A stretch of DNA of 23,865 bases from CAZWRV01 sp964636325 (GTDB lineage Bacteria > Verrucomicrobiota > Lentisphaeria > Victivallales > GWF2-50-93), in NCBI GenBank assembly GCA_964636325.1, contig CAZWRV010000098.1, positions 1 through 23,865 of the forward strand. Direction: 5' to 3'. The notes beneath the pieces are model-generated. The model saw only the letters and a list, made by a program, of their open reading frames with translations. It did no database searches and was not told the DNA's origin. A program made the position numbers and the translations under genes. Positions 7,521-16,100 of the stretch are shown here, piece by piece (position 1 is the stretch's first letter; each line of letters opens with the position of its first letter).

Positions 7521-7694
7521 TCTTTCACTGAATATTTATGCTAAAGAAGTATAGTTCCACAAACACGACGCGGCAAGCCGCCTTCCCTTATGCGAAATCC
7601 GCAGTCCGCCTGACAGCGGGCAGTTCCGCGGCGATGGAGAATATTCCGGGCTTTTTAAGCTTTTCATAGTGGGCGGGTCAGGAAATCTGAATTT
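7521..7694. repeat. Degenerate copy of the conserved-loop hairpin repeat
   Basis: TTTCACTGAATATTTATG (7523-7540) corresponds to the 3' arm of the 41-nt hairpin at 9657-9697, but the 5' arm is lost. The right border GGGCGGGTCAGGAAATCTGA (7671-7690), followed by ATTT, nearly matches 9809-9833. The interior differs strongly. This appears to be an eroded member of the family at 9657-9833 and 19027-19213. It fills much of the dinB/radical SAM intergenic gap. Confidence 0.5.
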
Positions 7695-7706
7695 AAATCG
7701 GCATTG

Positions 7707-7757
7707 CTAATCGTCTCGAAATTGTATGGAGGCACCGGCGACGCAAGGTCGGTGGTG
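7707..7757. repeat. 51-nt dispersed repeat with hairpin, copy 1
   Basis: The first 34 nt, starting CTAATCGTCTCGAAATTG, match 16775-16808 at 33 positions. They run into a 25-nt hairpin (7733-7757) that starts CACCGGCG. The outer half of this stem is shared with the second copy, but the inner pairs are GAC/GTC-like here and GGG/CCC in copy 2. Paired change with a kept fold argues for selection on structure. Confidence 0.65.
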
Positions 7758-7814
7758 TCCATATTATTATGAGGCGATTAGTAATAAAAAAATCCGCTAT
7801 CTTCGGGCGGATGC

Positions 7815-7842
7815 TTGCAAGAAGAATTTGCCTGCCTATATT
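7815..7842 (+). promoter_or_regulatory. Possible promoter for the radical SAM gene
   Basis: TTGCAA (7815-7820), a 16-nt spacer and TATATT (7837-7842) point toward the gene starting at 7955, giving a leader of about 105 nt. The match is only fair. A small hairpin ATCCGC/GCGGAT lies just upstream (about 7791-7812). Confidence 0.3.
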
Positions 7843-7954
7843 TTGCGCCATTGCATCAGTGACCTTGTCGTTTTAACGCCTTCCGACCTGATCTTCCGAT
7901 GCTCTACTCGGCATATTCCGTTTTGCAGGCGTTGCTGTTTTCACAAGGAAGACG

Positions 7955-9637
7955 ATGAACGACGCGCATCCCGTCCACGAGTTGAAGTCCCGTGCCAAAA
8001 TCCTCCTGAGCAGCGTTTTCGGGCCGTATTCCAAGAAGGATGAATACGGCAGCATGGAATCCAATGCGATCGAGCTCTACCATAACCAGGTGACACGCGT
8101 CCAGGGGGCGTTCTCGCTCCGGATGTTCCACCGCTCGTTCGGACTCATGATGATCCAGGAGAACCTTGATGCTCCGGTCACCCTTCTTGATTTCCCCACA
8201 CGCGAAAGGTTCATGGAAGAGCTGCGGAAGAACAGATATGACATCGTCGGAATAAGTTCGATCATCCCCAACTTCCGAAAGCTCAAGGAGATGTGCAGGA
8301 TCGTCAAGGAGCTGCAGCCGAAGGCGACGCTTGTGGTCGGAGGGCATGCCGCAAACATTGGCGATCTCAAGCAGCGCGTCGGCGCCGACCATGTAGTGAG
8401 AGGGGAGGGCATACGCTGGTTCAGGCGGTTCATCGGCCAGGACGAGAACGCCCCGGTGAAGCATCCGGCCGTATATTCCGGATTCGACACCAGGATCATG
8501 GGCATTAAAGTTTCGGACAGGCCCGCCGACACCGCCGCGATACTGATCCCTTCCGTCGGATGCCCGATGGGGTGCAATTTCTGTTCGACTTCGGCCCTCT
8601 TCGGCGGCAAGGGCAAGAGCATCCATTTCTACGAGACAGGAGACCAGCTTTTCGAGGTGATGCTTGAGCTGGAGAGGAAGCTGAAGGTTAATTCTTTCTT
8701 CGCCCTCGACGAGAACTTCCTGCTCCACAAGAACAGGGCCATGCGCCTGCTTGAGCTCATGAGAAAACACGGCAAGAGCTGGGCGATCTACATATTCAGC
8801 TCGGCCCAGGTGCTCAAACATTACACAATGGACGAGCTCCTCGGCCTTGGCATATCATGGATATGGATGGGAATAGAGGGAAAGAACAGCCGCTACGAGA
8901 AGCTCCACGGCATAGACACGTTTGCACTCGTCAAAAGACTCCAGGAGAACGGGATAAGAGTCCTTGGATCATCCATAATAGGGCTTGAGGACCACTCGGC
9001 CGAAAACATCGGAGAGGTCATCAGCCATGCAGTGGCCCACAACACGGTTTTCCACCAGTTCATGCTATACACTCCCACGGAAGGGACACCGTTCTACGAG
9101 GAGATGAAGGCGAAGGGGCTCCTTCTGCCGGAATCGGAGTGCTCTCTTTCAGACGCCAACGGCCAGTATCGCCTCAACTACAGGCACCAGTTCATAGAGA
9201 AGGGCAAGGAGGAGGAATATCTGATAGATGCCTTCACACGCGACTTCAAGGAGAACGGACCGAGCATTGCCCGCATGATCAGAACCACCTTGGACGGATA
9301 TCTGAGGCACAAGGACCATCCGGACAAACGCATCAGGGAGAGGATCAGGCGCGACGCCGGCTCCCTCTCCTTGGCGTTCGCAGGGACAGCCTGGGCGCTC
9401 AGGAAAAAGTTCGCGGACGATCCTAAGACCGGAACGGAGATGGACACGCTCCTCGGAAGGATCTACGACGAGTTCGGGCTTAAGGCCAGGATCGCCGCGC
9501 CTATTGCCGGACTTTACATCTACATGGCGATTTCAAGGGAGGAGAAACGCCTTGCGAACGGCTGCACGTACGAGCCTCCCACCTTCTACGAGCTCAATTC
9601 CGCCGCAAAAATGCTTTCCGGCAATCACGCCCCGTAA
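7955..9637 (+). CDS. B12-binding-type radical SAM protein
   Basis: The 560-residue protein has an N-terminal Rossmann-like region of the B12-binding radical SAM class (about 15-160, with YDIVGISSIIPNFRKL and LVVGGHAANIG), followed by a radical SAM barrel. The iron-sulfur ligands are CPMGCNFC (Cys203, Cys207, Cys210). The canonical cobalamin ligand motif DxHxxG is not seen, so cobalamin may be bound base-off without a His ligand, or not at all. The N-terminal SSVFGPY..DEYG pattern followed by ELYHNQVTRVQG is distinctive. AAGGA lies 5 nt before the ATG. It is a single-gene unit flanked by repeats, so context gives no substrate. The reaction is unknown; methyl transfer or lipid/peptide tailoring are the common roles for this class. 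Confidence 0.85.
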   Translation: MNDAHPVHELKSRAKILLSSVFGPYSKKDEYGSMESNAIELYHNQVTRVQGAFSLRMFHRSFGLMMIQENLDAPVTLLDFPTRERFMEELRKNRYDIVGISSIIPNFRKLKEMCRIVKELQPKATLVVGGHAANIGDLKQRVGADHVVRGEGIRWFRRFIGQDENAPVKHPAVYSGFDTRIMGIKVSDRPADTAAILIPSVGCPMGCNFCSTSALFGGKGKSIHFYETGDQLFEVMLELERKLKVNSFFALDENFLLHKNRAMRLLELMRKHGKSWAIYIFSSAQVLKHYTMDELLGLGISWIWMGIEGKNSRYEKLHGIDTFALVKRLQENGIRVLGSSIIGLEDHSAENIGEVISHAVAHNTVFHQFMLYTPTEGTPFYEEMKAKGLLLPESECSLSDANGQYRLNYRHQFIEKGKEEEYLIDAFTRDFKENGPSIARMIRTTLDGYLRHKDHPDKRIRERIRRDAGSLSLAFAGTAWALRKKFADDPKTGTEMDTLLGRIYDEFGLKARIAAPIAGLYIYMAISREEKRLANGCTYEPPTFYELNSAAKMLSGNHAP

Positions 9638-9656
9638 TGGTGAACAGCGCAGTATC

Positions 9657-9833
9657 GTAAATATTCAGTGAACTACGCCCTTTCGCTGAATATCTACGAC
9701 AAGAGATGCCGACGCAACGGATTTCCGCCGAAGGATATATTCAGATTTTCCGGCGCCCCGCTCTGAAAAGGCACATGGGTATTTTCCACCTTTGTTGAAC
9801 ATTTCAGAGGGACGGGCCAGGAAATCTGAATTT
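9657..9833. repeat. Conserved-loop hairpin repeat, copy 2
   Basis: A 41-nt hairpin (9657-9697) has 14-nt arms around the loop AACTACGCCCTTT. Inside the same element TTCAGATTTTCC (9740-9751) pairs with GGAAATCTGAA (9820-9830), enclosing CTCTGAAA/TTTCAGAG (9761-9768 with 9802-9809). The element fills the gap between the radical SAM gene and tRNA-Cys. The loop is identical in the copies at 19027-19067 and 19173-19213. Confidence 0.7.
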
Positions 9834-9905
9834 GTTTCAAAACCGGAACTGGAAAAACAATACGCTCATTGTATAATATATGCTCGAAATGCTTTCCTCA
9901 ATCAA

Positions 9906-9980
<75 letters not shown>

Positions 9981-10083
9981 ATCATATTTGCGCTTCCGGC
10001 GGAAATGGGTTTTCCGGACATTTCCTGTTTCCCGCGCGGCGGAGGAATGTAGTGTCTGTGGAAAATGAAAGGGCACGGCCGCG

Positions 10084-10203
10084 ATGTTCATAAGGGAGAA
10101 GAAGACCAGCACCGGCACAGCGCTTCAACTTGTCAGGAGATTCTCTGCGGGCGGCCAATGCGTCTTGCATCGTCAGGTGCTCGGCGTCATCGGCCAATGG
10201 CGC
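10084..10203 (+). pseudogene. N-terminal relic of an IS1634-type transposase
   Basis: The first 40 codons read MFIREKKTSTGTALQLVR and continue with a GG pair and HRQVLGVIGQ. This follows the N-terminal pattern of IS1634/IS4-superfamily transposases (MFIR..KT.STG...LVR....GG....RQV.L..IG). Similarity ends at about 10203, and the frame continues only as antisense of the dehydrogenase gene. No catalytic DDE region is present, so this is a short remnant 100 bp downstream of tRNA-Cys. The rest of the gap (9981-10290) contains nothing else I can recognise. Confidence 0.45.
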
Positions 10204-10290
10204 GTCCATGTACTGGATGGCGTCCTCGTTAGCCGTCAGGAACGCTGGCGACATCACGTCGCATTTGCTGTTCCGGTAACCAATAACACT

Positions 10291-11352
10291 TCACTTCTTC
10301 TTCGCCTCGAAGCGGGATCTCTTCTTAACCATTTCCGATACTCTGACGACCTCGACCGCCTCGTCGATCTTGACGGGATATTTGATGCCGTTGCGGATGG
10401 CGTTGTAGAGGTGCTTCCAGATGTTCTCCATCTTGGATTCGAGCTTAGGGGCCACGGGAATTGTCTCATCGATCCATTCCAGTTTCTCGGCGTTTCCAAA
10501 TCCGCCCTGGAGCGGCGGGGTGCCGGGGTCGGCCTTGATTTTCATCAGCTTCTGCTTGGGATTGATATATCTGAGGACGATGTTCCGTTCGTCGGAGGTC
10601 AGGGCGCCTTTGCTTCCGCGGACGATATAGGTCTGTTCCGGAATAGCAGTGCCGCCGCTGATTTCGAGGTCGACAATCCGTCCGTTCTTTCCGCGCATGA
10701 CGATCTTGAGGTGGTCTTCGGCATCGCCGACTGCAGCGACCTTCTTGAGGTCGCCCCAGACGTCCGCCAGCGGAGCGCCGAGCAGGCGGAGTCCGTGGTC
10801 GACGATGTGCGGGCCCCAGTTGTTGAGCTGTCCGCCGCCGCAGGAGATGATGGTCTGCCAGTCGGCGCGCCTCTGGTAGCCGTGCCGGTTCAGCTTGATC
10901 TCATAGACTTCGCCGAGAATCCCGGAGTCTATGATCTCGCGGATGTGCTGGAACGCCGGCTCGAATCGGCGGTTGTGGCGGAAGAAAAGTTTCCCGGGAT
11001 ATTTCGCCGACGCCTTCTTGAGACGCAGCGCATCCTTGTAGCTCAGTGCGATCGGCTTTTCCAGAAATACGTATTTCCCGGCCTTCAAGGCTTTCAAAGC
11101 ATGCTCGGTGTGGTCGGGCGAACGTGTCGCGACAGACACAAGCTCGACGTTCGGATCCGCAAGCAGTTCCTTCCCGCTGCCGTCGGAGTAGGCCTTCGCA
11201 CCGGTTTTTTCTGCGAAGACCTTGCGGTGCTCCGCGTCGATGTCGCAGCCCGCGACTATCTCGAACATGTCGGGGAATCCCAATATCTCAGGAATGTGCA
11301 TTCCGATGCCGGCGCGGCCGAGACCCCAGATTCCAACTTTGATTTTTCTCAT
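10291..11352 (-). CDS. Gfo/Idh/MocA family NAD(P)-dependent oxidoreductase
   Basis: The 353-residue protein has the N-terminal Rossmann fold with GIWGLGRAG (8-15), the VSVATRSPDH stretch and the conserved EKP (98-100), whose Lys is catalytic in the family. The C-terminal alpha/beta domain carries GGGQLNNWGPHIVDHG (172-187), where the His residues form the substrate site. Family members oxidise or reduce sugars, inositols and their phosphates; the exact substrate cannot be read from sequence. It is encoded 11 nt after the isomerase/epimerase gene on the same strand, so the two form an operon. An AraC-type gene diverges upstream. There is no signal peptide, so it is cytoplasmic. Confidence 0.9.
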   Translation of the reverse strand: MRKIKVGIWGLGRAGIGMHIPEILGFPDMFEIVAGCDIDAEHRKVFAEKTGAKAYSDGSGKELLADPNVELVSVATRSPDHTEHALKALKAGKYVFLEKPIALSYKDALRLKKASAKYPGKLFFRHNRRFEPAFQHIREIIDSGILGEVYEIKLNRHGYQRRADWQTIISCGGGQLNNWGPHIVDHGLRLLGAPLADVWGDLKKVAAVGDAEDHLKIVMRGKNGRIVDLEISGGTAIPEQTYIVRGSKGALTSDERNIVLRYINPKQKLMKIKADPGTPPLQGGFGNAEKLEWIDETIPVAPKLESKMENIWKHLYNAIRNGIKYPVKIDEAVEVVRVSEMVKKRSRFEAKKK

Positions 11353-11363
11353 TGTGCTATCCT

Positions 11364-12116
11364 TTATTTCCCTGTTATGTTTTTTACAAACTTCAAGCTC
11401 TTGGAAAGGTCTTTCAGCGGGTCGCGCAGATGCTCGTCGTGCTCAATGTGGATCCAGCCGTCCCAGCCGACCTTCAGAAGCATCTCGACCACAGGCGCGT
11501 TGCTGAAGCCGTTGTTTCCGCCGCCGAGCTCGCAGAACCGGTAGTTTTGTATGCCGTCGCTCCTTGTTCCGCCGGTCAGGAACACATCCTTGAGGTGCAT
11601 CACTTCGATGCGGGCGTGATATTTCTTAACTATTTCCACCGGATCGCCGCCAGCCATGCTGAGGTGCCCGGTGTCGAACACGATTCCGGCGTCCGGGACG
11701 GCGTTGAGGAAATCCTCCAGCTCCTGCTGGTTCTCGACGCGCTGGTGCATGTGGTTGTGGATGGCGGCCCTGATCCCCCAGCGCCGGCATGACTTCGCCA
11801 TTGCGTTACAGCGGCGGCAGAACACCTTGAAGTCGACCGAGCGGTCGTTCTGGCCGGGCGAGAGCCAGACATAGCTCTTGCCGAGACCCGCAGTCCATTC
11901 TATCCCGGACTGCACGCCAGGGCCGCGGCAGGTGCTGAAGTCCATCCCGAGCCGACGATAGAGCGCCGCCTTCTGCAACGCATCCGACGGACTGACCGCC
12001 TCCAGCCGTTCCGTCCCGTTGAATCCGATCTGCTTGAGCGCCAGCAGCCTCTCCTCGATGTCGTAGAGCCCGCCGTACCATACGTTCATCCCGTAGTCCG
12101 CGACTCCATACTTCAT
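11364..12116 (-). CDS. Sugar phosphate isomerase/epimerase-like TIM-barrel protein
   Basis: The 250-residue sequence is an AP-endonuclease-2/xylose-isomerase-like TIM barrel. Likely metal and catalytic residues appear in order: the HNH stretch (120-122), FDTGH (147-151), MHLKD (173-177), FCELG (195-199) and HIEHD (223-227). Members of this family isomerise or epimerise ketoses and keto-inositols and often sit next to Gfo/Idh/MocA dehydrogenases, as here. The start has AAGGAAGG about 7 nt upstream. It is the first gene of the operon and diverges from the AraC-type gene over 180 nt. The substrate is unknown. Confidence 0.88.
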   Translation of the reverse strand: MKYGVADYGMNVWYGGLYDIEERLLALKQIGFNGTERLEAVSPSDALQKAALYRRLGMDFSTCRGPGVQSGIEWTAGLGKSYVWLSPGQNDRSVDFKVFCRRCNAMAKSCRRWGIRAAIHNHMHQRVENQQELEDFLNAVPDAGIVFDTGHLSMAGGDPVEIVKKYHARIEVMHLKDVFLTGGTRSDGIQNYRFCELGGGNNGFSNAPVVEMLLKVGWDGWIHIEHDEHLRDPLKDLSKSLKFVKNITGK

Positions 12117-12296
12117 ATCCGCCTTCCTTTTCTTGAATTGACAATAGAATAATGCATTTTATGGCTATAATTTATATTTGCCTTATATTCGGTGAAATGG
12201 ATAAAATGTGCTTATTTATGCATTAAATGAGCATGCTTTTGCACATATTGTTGCCGTGCGCGGCGATTACCCGCCGCGATTAACCGGGGAGCTTCA
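12117..12296. promoter_or_regulatory. Divergent control region with candidate AraC operators
   Basis: This AT-rich gap separates the epimerase/dehydrogenase operon from the AraC-type gene. TGCATTTTAT (12153-12162) faces ATAAAATGTGC (12201-12211) as an imperfect inverted repeat, and similar TGCATT/GAGCATGC/TTTTGCACAT words recur at 12219-12246. These are plausible operator half-sites for the adjacent regulator (inference). TTGACA (12138-12143) and TATAAT (12166-12171) occur on the plus strand but are 22 nt apart. Confidence 0.4.
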
Positions 12297-13106
12297 ATGG
12301 ACTACTTCGACGGCTTGAGCTTCATTGGGGGGGCGGACTGTCCCGAATACGGCGGAGTGCAACGCGACCGGTTCTTCGATGGGTACTATGGGGTCCAATA
12401 CAACCACGGCGGCGTGATGGAATACCGGATCGGCAATAATCCGATCCGGAGCTACGAAGGGTCTTTTGTCTTCGTCAGCAGGCCTGGCACCCGTTTCTAT
12501 TACGGCTCGCCAGCCGGACAGCACCGCCACCACTGCTACATCTGCTTCAACGGGCCACGCGTGATGCAATTCATCACGGGGGGGCTGATCGCCAAGAAGG
12601 AGCCTCTTGAGCCAACGCCCGTGGTAAACTCGGAAAAATTTCTGGCCTCGATGAGGAGGCTTCTGGAGATCCTGCACGAGAAGCACCAGGGGTTTTCATG
12701 TCCACGCGCAGTGCTTCTCCTTGAGGATCTGTTGCTTCAGATACACGAGCAGCCTGAGGAAGGATCAGTCAGCTCGCACCTTGCGCCGGGGCTGAGGCAG
12801 CTGATGGAGGCTATCGCCGCGAATCCCCAGCTCGACTGGGATTTCAGGCGGGAGGCCGGGGATCTTAAAATATCTTACGCCCATTTCCGCAGGATCTTCA
12901 CGCAATACTGCGGACATTCGCCCGGGCACTACTTGATCCTTAGCCGCCTTCAGTTTGCCTCGGAACGGCTTTTGCGGTCGGACGACCAGCTTGGCACCAT
13001 CGCGGAACAGCTCGGTTTCTCCAGCCAGTTCTACTTCTCGCGTCTCTTCAAGAAATACTACAAGCTCCCGCCCCTGGCATACCGCAGGGAGTTCAGGGAA
13101 GGATGA
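12297..13106 (+). CDS. AraC family transcriptional regulator
   Basis: The 269-residue protein has a cupin-like N-terminal sensor (about 1-110, with a GSFVFVSRPGTRFYYGSP strand pattern and an HRHHCY segment) and a C-terminal pair of helix-turn-helices. The first is at about 182-203 (DLKISYAHFRRIFTQYCG) and the second at about 232-255 (IAEQLGFSSQFYFSRLFKKY), followed by the usual P-x-x-YR ending. GGGGAG lies 6 nt before the ATG. By position it most likely controls the divergent epimerase/dehydrogenase operon and possibly the hydrolase gene that ends just beyond it. Its ligand, probably a sugar, is not evident. Confidence 0.9.
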   Translation: MDYFDGLSFIGGADCPEYGGVQRDRFFDGYYGVQYNHGGVMEYRIGNNPIRSYEGSFVFVSRPGTRFYYGSPAGQHRHHCYICFNGPRVMQFITGGLIAKKEPLEPTPVVNSEKFLASMRRLLEILHEKHQGFSCPRAVLLLEDLLLQIHEQPEEGSVSSHLAPGLRQLMEAIAANPQLDWDFRREAGDLKISYAHFRRIFTQYCGHSPGHYLILSRLQFASERLLRSDDQLGTIAEQLGFSSQFYFSRLFKKYYKLPPLAYRREFREG

Positions 13107-13119
13107 GAGATAGGTGAAA

Positions 13120-13139
13120 AGCGGTGACTATTCACCGCT
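13120..13139. terminator. Bidirectional terminator-like hairpin
   Basis: AGCGGTGA (13120-13127), a CTAT loop and TCACCGCT (13132-13139) form a perfect 8-bp stem in the 44-nt gap between two convergent genes, AraC and the large hydrolase. Only a short A-run precedes it on the plus strand, giving T residues after the stem on the minus strand, so it fits the minus-strand gene best. Confidence 0.55.
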
Positions 13140-13150
13140 GCGGGGAGCCG

Positions 13151-16100
13151 TCACTTGCAGCCTTCCAGGAGCACGAGCCGGAAATCGTGGCGTTCGACCG
13201 GAACAGTCAGCTTTCCGGCGCCGTCGCCGCAGACCGCGCCCTGTGAGGCGGCGTCCCAGACCTTGATGTTCTGCTTGAGGCCCTGGTCATAAGCGTTTAC
13301 GACGGTGCCCTCCTCGGCGTCGGATGCCTTCCAGCCCCGCTTGAGGCCGAGCTTCGCGGCGTCGATAGCTATTGACGCGTCATTCTTCTCCCCGAAGTTC
13401 ACCACGGCGATCAATATTTTACCGGGCCTGAGCCATCCTGCGAGATAGACATCCTTCGTCTCGGTCTTCATCCCTGAATCCTTGTCCCAGTAGGCCAGGA
13501 ACTTCACATCGTCCTCTCCGATGCCGAACTTGTCCCTCGCGGCCATCAGGGAGCGTGTCTGCCCGTCGGTGTAGCTGTTGCCGGTTGGGAGTGCGTCGTG
13601 GAGGATTATAGCTCCGTAGTAGGAGCGCATGATCTTCGCCTTTGCAGCCGGTTCCCACTGCCCCTGGAACTCGTTCATGAAGTTGACGGCCACGCCCCAC
13701 TGCCCGGGGTAGTCCATGCGCAGGCGCTCCAAGGACCACAGGTCCATGAAGTCCTTGCCCATGTTTGGATAAATCACGTTGTGCTCTCCGTCGTATGCGA
13801 TGTCTACGGCGCCGTTCCAAGGAAGAATCATATTATTGGTCATGTGGTTGACGATGATGGACCGGCGGCCGTTTTCCTGCCAGATGGCGCGGAGCCGCAG
13901 GAAGAAGTCCCTCATTCCGAACATGTTGTAGGACGGCTGGATACGGCCGTCGGGGAGCTTGTAGCCGCGTCCGGCGTCGATGTTGTCGCACTGAACCGGG
14001 CGTACGTTGTCGAGATACCAGCCGTCGATGCCGCAGTCCTTGACCCACCTGTCTAGCTTGAACATCACGAAGTCCGTGAGCGTCTTCCCATAGTGGAGTG
14101 GACCGGCGGAGGTCTTCCATTCCTCGCCGAAATAGGGCTGTTCGGGGGTGTAGCCCATGGTATTGTATTCGTAATACGGGACCGCGTTGCCATGCCGCGA
14201 GGGGCCGCCGGGATAGAATTCGAATTTGCCGTTGTGCTTGCCCTCGACCAGCTTGCGGCAGGCCTCGACGTCGCTGGTGAACGGTGTTGACTGCCATATC
14301 AGGCTGCCCTTGCCGTCGGGGTAGGCGAAGTTCGTGAATGTGTCGCCGCCCCACCAGGTGTCCATGCGCCAGCCTTTCTGGAGCTGTTTAGCCGGACTCG
14401 CTTGGAAGGCGAACGTGATAGTCCTCGGCGCATCAATCGTGGCCGGCGATCCGACGAAGTTGAAGACGAGCGTTGCTGCTTTGCCGTCGCGCAGGAGTTC
14501 GACCGCGGGAACTTTTGCATCGGGGATCCACCCTTCGTCGCTGTCCGCGAACCAGCACAGGCCGCGCTCCGTGTTTCCCAGCCAGACATACGGTATGAAC
14601 GATCCGACGACCATAGGCTGGCTGTCGACGCGCAGGCAGTCCCACACCTTGCCTGTCTTGTCCTTGGGCATGAAGCGCATGTCGTAGCCGGAGCGTATCC
14701 CTTCGCCCTTGCCGTAGACATATTCGATTGACGAGTCATCCATCGGAACCGACATCTTCAGGGAGTTCACCTTTACCGGCGATTTCGGCGAAAGCGTCAT
14801 CTCCACCTTGTACATCCCGTCATATTCGACTGTCACCCGGCTCTTTATCTGGACGTCGCCGATTTTGCTTTCTACGTCTGCGGCATATTGAAAATCCTGC
14901 TTGGAGATCGTCTTTACTGCGGCACCTTCGCCCTTTGCTTCTCCGGCGTCGGTCCGCATTGAGAGCGACACTGGCCCGGAGATGCAGTCCTTGCCCTGGC
15001 TTGTTATTTTTGCGGGCAGCCCTGCGATGCCTATGGTCATTTCGCGGCCCCAGACGCCCAGCGTTACTTCCTTGCCCTCCTTCACGGTCACGGGAGTCCA
15101 CGGCGACAGGACCTTGCGGCTGTCGCCGGCCTTCGTGTTCCACCATTCGAAGCTTTCGGGCGCCTTCTTTTCGAACTTCTCGATCCGCTCCAGTACGGCG
15201 TTGCCGTCCTTGTCCAGGCATTTCATCACGGCGAGATACTTGCCGTGCGGCAGATCCTTCATCCTGATTATTCCCTTGACGTATGCGAGTTCGTTTATCT
15301 TGAAGGACTCCTTCGCGAACTCCTTGCCGCCGGTCTTTCCGTCGCCGCTGTCGGCGAGAACCTCGACATCGCACCTGTCGATCTTCGTCCTGTCGTCGTA
15401 TCCGATGAAGTCCCCGGTCACTCGCAGATAGTCGCGCATGGGGTTGAACTGGAGGGAGAGCGTCACCTTGTCGCCCTTGTCGGAGATCGGAGCGCCGTTA
15501 TCGTCGGTGACGGCCTGGTTGACAATCTCGGTGACGGTTTTCTTCGAAGGGCCTTCGCCTTCGGTCTTCTGCCTGCTTATGAAGCCTATCCTGCGGTGCG
15601 CGCACCAGTCCAGGAATGTGGTCTTGCCGTCCTCGCTGGTTACCCTGATGCGGAAGCTTCCCGGCGGAGCCTTGGCGTCTTCCGGAACCTTGTCGAAGTC
15701 CAGGCTGGTCCCTTCGGCCTTTGTCGGCTTGCCTTTCACGACGTTGAGCGTTCCGTTCTTTTTGACTCCGCCGTCGCTGTCGAAGCTCCATAGCAGCCTG
15801 CAGTCTCCTGCCGTTCCATAAGCGGTAAGATCCAGGCCGAAAGTCCTCTTCTCTATATCGGCCACGCTGAGCAGATGGACTGCGGGCGCGGTCTTTGAGA
15901 GGGTGAAATGGGAATGGACCTCGCGGGTCGCAAAACTGCCGGTCCCCTCGCAGCTGTTCTGTTCCCATGGCCTCTTGAAGTTGCGGGCCACAAGGCATGT
16001 GAAGTTGAATCCGTCGGCGAACGGCGCCTCCTTGTAGATGCTCTTGTACGGAATGGCCACCTCCATCTCCCAGGCCTTTCCGTCGGGGGTGATGCGGTTT

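Noticed and set aside
7726..8043. Plus-strand frame of 105 codons before the radical SAM gene
   Set aside because: It starts inside a dispersed repeat, lacks a ribosome-binding site and overlaps the radical SAM start in another frame.
7904..8821. Minus-strand frame of 305 codons
   Set aside because: Antisense to the radical SAM gene, whose CxxxCxxC motif and ribosome-binding site support the plus strand.
10084..11544. Long plus-strand frame of 486 codons
   Set aside because: Beyond about residue 40 it runs antisense to the dehydrogenase gene, which has clear family motifs. Only its first 40 codons resemble a transposase start.
12138..12171. TTGACA and TATAAT as the AraC-gene promoter
   Set aside because: The two boxes are 22 nt apart, too far for a normal sigma-70 promoter, so I list them only as part of the control region.
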